This document shows, in pieces, positions 31,103 through 32,723 of a stretch of DNA of 32,723 nt. The stretch's first letter is position 1, and every line of letters begins with the position of its first letter. Source of the stretch: Chloroflexota bacterium (lineage in GTDB: Bacteria; Chloroflexota; Anaerolineae; UBA4142); the NCBI GenBank assembly GCA_016223105.1, contig JACRPR010000083.1:1-32723 (forward strand). Direction: 5' to 3'. Below the pieces are notes generated by a model that saw only the letters and a program-made list of their open reading frames with translations, was not told the origin of the DNA and did no database searches. Both the position numbers and the translations under genes were made by a program.

Positions 31103-31167
31103 AAGGGAAATGAAGGAACTGAAAGAAATCATTTCCCACATTTCCCTCAGTTTCCTTATTTCCTTCC
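31103..31167 (+). repeat. Self-complementary GGGAAAT-type array
   Basis: GGGAAATGAAGGAACTGAAA is complemented by segments of ATTTCCCTCAGTTTCCTTAT. It fills the junction from the regulator stop to CTGGAG of the next gene and uses the same unit as the array at 18522-18578. Confidence 0.75.
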
Positions 31168-31177
31168 TGGAGCAAAA

Positions 31178-32278
31178 ATGTCTGTCGTAGTAAATTCAAC
31201 CACACAACACAAACATCACGTCGCGCGCGATTACGCGGAACGACCGATGATCGTGTACTGGGAAATGACGCAAGCGTGCGGGCTCGCGTGTCGCCACTGT
31301 CGCGCCGAAGCAATGCCGCACGCGCATCCGCGCGAATTGAATCGCGTCGAGAGCAAACGTCTGCTCGAACAAATCGCGGCGTTCGGCGATCCGCTTCCGC
31401 ATCTCATTCTCACCGGCGGCGATCCATTGCAACGCGCGGATCTGTTCGAGGTGATTGACGACGCGCGCAACCTGGGTCTCGATGTCTCGATCACGCCGAG
31501 CGCGACGCAAAATCTTACTTATGCTGTCATCGCGCGTTTGAAAGCGCACGGCATCCAAAGTTTGGGTTTGTCGCTCGATGGTTCGCGCGCTGAATTGCAC
31601 GACGCGGTGCGCGGGATTCCCGGTTGTTTCGATTTCACGATCCGCGCGGCGCAACTGTCCGCCGAATTTGAAATGCCGATCCAGGTCAACACGCTCGTCG
31701 CGCAAGAGACCGCGGACGATTTGCCCGCGACGTACGAACTGCTCAAATCGTTGAAGGTGATGCGCTGGAGTTTGTTCTTTTTGATCGCGGTCGGGCGCGG
31801 CAAGGTTCTGCAACCGGTGTCGCCGGCGCGCGGCGAAGCAATTATGAACTGGGTTTACGCTCAAACCCAGGACGCGCCGTTCGCGATCAAGACGACCGAA
31901 GCGCCGTCGTACCGGCGCATCGCGCTCGACCGGATGCGCGCGAGCGGAATAACCGCGGAACAAATTCAACGCACGTCGGTTTATCACGGTTTCGGGATTC
32001 GCGATGGGCACGGCATTTTGTTCGTCTCAAACACCGGCGATATTTATCCCGCCGGATTTTTGCCGCTCACCGTCGGCAACGTTCGCAGTGATAATGTCGC
32101 GGAGATTTATCGCGACGCGCCGGTGATGCGCGCGTTGCACAATCCCAACGAATTTACCGGCAAATGCGGATACTGCGAACATCGAATTATTTGCGGCGGC
32201 TCGCGCGCGCGCGCGTTCGCGCACACCGGCGATGCGCTCGCGAGCGATCCGTTTTGTCCGTACGAACCAGAAAAATGA
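31178..32278 (+). CDS. Radical SAM/SPASM-type protein
   Basis: The 366-residue protein has the radical SAM motif C34-x3-C38-x2-C41 (CGLACRHC), the GGDPL motif (about 80-84) and a C-terminal cysteine group C330, C333, C339 and C360 (CGYC, ICGGSRARA, FCPY), typical of an auxiliary iron-sulfur cluster. It resembles the TIGR04053-like group near AhbD/NirJ heme-biosynthesis enzymes. A role in heme or peptide modification is therefore possible. The heme decarboxylase link would fit the cytochrome-rich locus, but no precursor peptide gene is seen beside it. CTGGAG precedes the ATG. Confidence 0.85.
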   Translation: MSVVVNSTTQHKHHVARDYAERPMIVYWEMTQACGLACRHCRAEAMPHAHPRELNRVESKRLLEQIAAFGDPLPHLILTGGDPLQRADLFEVIDDARNLGLDVSITPSATQNLTYAVIARLKAHGIQSLGLSLDGSRAELHDAVRGIPGCFDFTIRAAQLSAEFEMPIQVNTLVAQETADDLPATYELLKSLKVMRWSLFFLIAVGRGKVLQPVSPARGEAIMNWVYAQTQDAPFAIKTTEAPSYRRIALDRMRASGITAEQIQRTSVYHGFGIRDGHGILFVSNTGDIYPAGFLPLTVGNVRSDNVAEIYRDAPVMRALHNPNEFTGKCGYCEHRIICGGSRARAFAHTGDALASDPFCPYEPEK

Positions 32279-32316
32279 CGACGGATTTGAGAATTGAGCG
32301 AATCAAGAATCCGGAT

Positions 32317-32373
32317 TCGACGCTTTAGCGGGTTGTTTGTCCGCGCCGCAAAGCGCACCACGTAAACGCTCGA
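32317..32373. repeat. Palindromic repeat element, copy 2
   Basis: TCGACGCTTTAGCGGGTTG at the left and CGTAAACGCTCGA at the right are identical to copy 1 at 29197-29246; the centre differs. It lies upstream of the solute-binding-protein gene. Confidence 0.65.
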
Positions 32374-32429
32374 TTCCAAATCAATTCGATCAATTCCAAA
32401 ATTCGTTGTCATCTCCTCAGGAGCAAAAA

Positions 32430-32723
32430 ATGAAACAACTGATTTTAATTTTATGCGCGCTCGCGCTCATCACCGCTTGCGCGCCAACGACGACACCAAC
32501 TAATCAAACGATTGCGAAACCGATTGAAGGCGGCACGCTCGTGCGCGCGATCACATCGGAACCGGCGGCGCTTGATCCGCAAGGCGCGACCTCGGCGGGC
32601 TTGACCGTCGTCGCGCCGTACTTGTACGACACGCTCATCGTGCGCGATCGCGACAACAAAATTCTGCCCGCGCTCGCGGAAACCTGGGAGGTCGCGCCCG
32701 ATGGAAAAACGATCACGTTCAAA
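32430..32723 (+). CDS. ABC transporter solute-binding lipoprotein, family 5 (partial)
   Basis: CAGGAG precedes the ATG; the frame runs off the end of the window after 98 codons. A lipoprotein signal (LILCALALITAC, C17) is followed by GGTLVRAITSEPAALDPQ and LYDTLIVRDRDNKILPALAE, the typical N-terminus of peptide/nickel/oligopeptide-binding proteins (SBP_bac_5, DppA-like). It should capture peptides or similar solutes for an ABC importer encoded further downstream. Confidence 0.9.
   Translation, partial: MKQLILILCALALITACAPTTTPTNQTIAKPIEGGTLVRAITSEPAALDPQGATSAGLTVVAPYLYDTLIVRDRDNKILPALAETWEVAPDGKTITFK

Overview
The window looks like a chromosomal contig of a GC-rich bacterium whose codons are saturated with GCG/CGC words, most probably a Chloroflexota (Anaerolineae-like) or a relative. 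This placement is an inference from gene content, Thr-Pro-rich surface lipoproteins, PD40 and PKD proteins, a T-box leader on alaS, and respiratory modules built on a NrfD-type subunit. I could not run a taxonomic search.

Layout. Positions 1-7360 hold an envelope, copper and thiol region: the end of a multicopper oxidase, a SHOCT protein, a NarL-type two-component pair, a broken DUF1573-like anchored protein, a DoxX-family protein, an HMA-fused membrane protein, a small membrane protein, a cupredoxin lipoprotein, another lipoprotein and a CcdA-type thiol transporter. Four near-identical palindromes (CGCCAWWTGGCG plus a TA flank) sit upstream of genes here and may be operators of one regulon. 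A short alanyl-tRNA synthetase on the minus strand (7378-9153) is preceded by a T-box riboswitch.

Positions 9539-20491 form a sulfur-respiration locus. It holds a PocR-domain regulator and an ArsR regulator with two cysteines, then a ten-gene run: triheme cytochrome, two-part YeeE/YedE transporter, Tat-exported molybdopterin oxidoreductase, four-cluster ferredoxin, NrfD/PsrC quinol subunit, diheme cytochrome lipoprotein, cytochrome b6-like protein, nine-heme-motif cytochrome and Rieske protein. My reading is uptake of a sulfur oxyanion (thiosulfate-like), its conversion on the outer face, and exchange of electrons with the quinone pool through both a Psr-type and a bc-type module.

The most striking observation is that the second YeeE/YedE gene contains an in-frame TGA exactly where the family has the Cys of its G-[FY]-C-P-G-T motif. 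This TGA is followed by a stem-loop with GGU at positions 22-24 counted from the U of UGA, the spacing of the E. coli fdhF SECIS. A second TGA, in the DUF1573-like gene near 3350, lies at the second Cys of a CC pair and has a six-base-pair stem and GGU loop at the same distance. Together they suggest that this organism decodes UGA as selenocysteine and that one part of its sulfur transporter is a selenoprotein.

Positions 20700-28420 hold a large secreted lipase/PKD protein and several less GC-biased, partly broken genes with a duplicated tail sequence, probably an acquired and decaying region. Positions 28480-32723 return to native composition: a Thr-Pro-rich lipoprotein, a threonine-dehydratase-like enzyme with an apparent internal deletion, an HTH regulator, a radical SAM/SPASM protein and the start of an ABC-transporter solute-binding protein.

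Many junctions between co-directional genes are filled almost exactly from stop codon to ribosome site by 7- or 8-bp tandem repeats that switch halfway to their reverse complement, so each transcript can fold into a long hairpin. The repeated unit differs among most junctions, although two share one ATTTCAA/AATCTGA unit; the architecture is the same.
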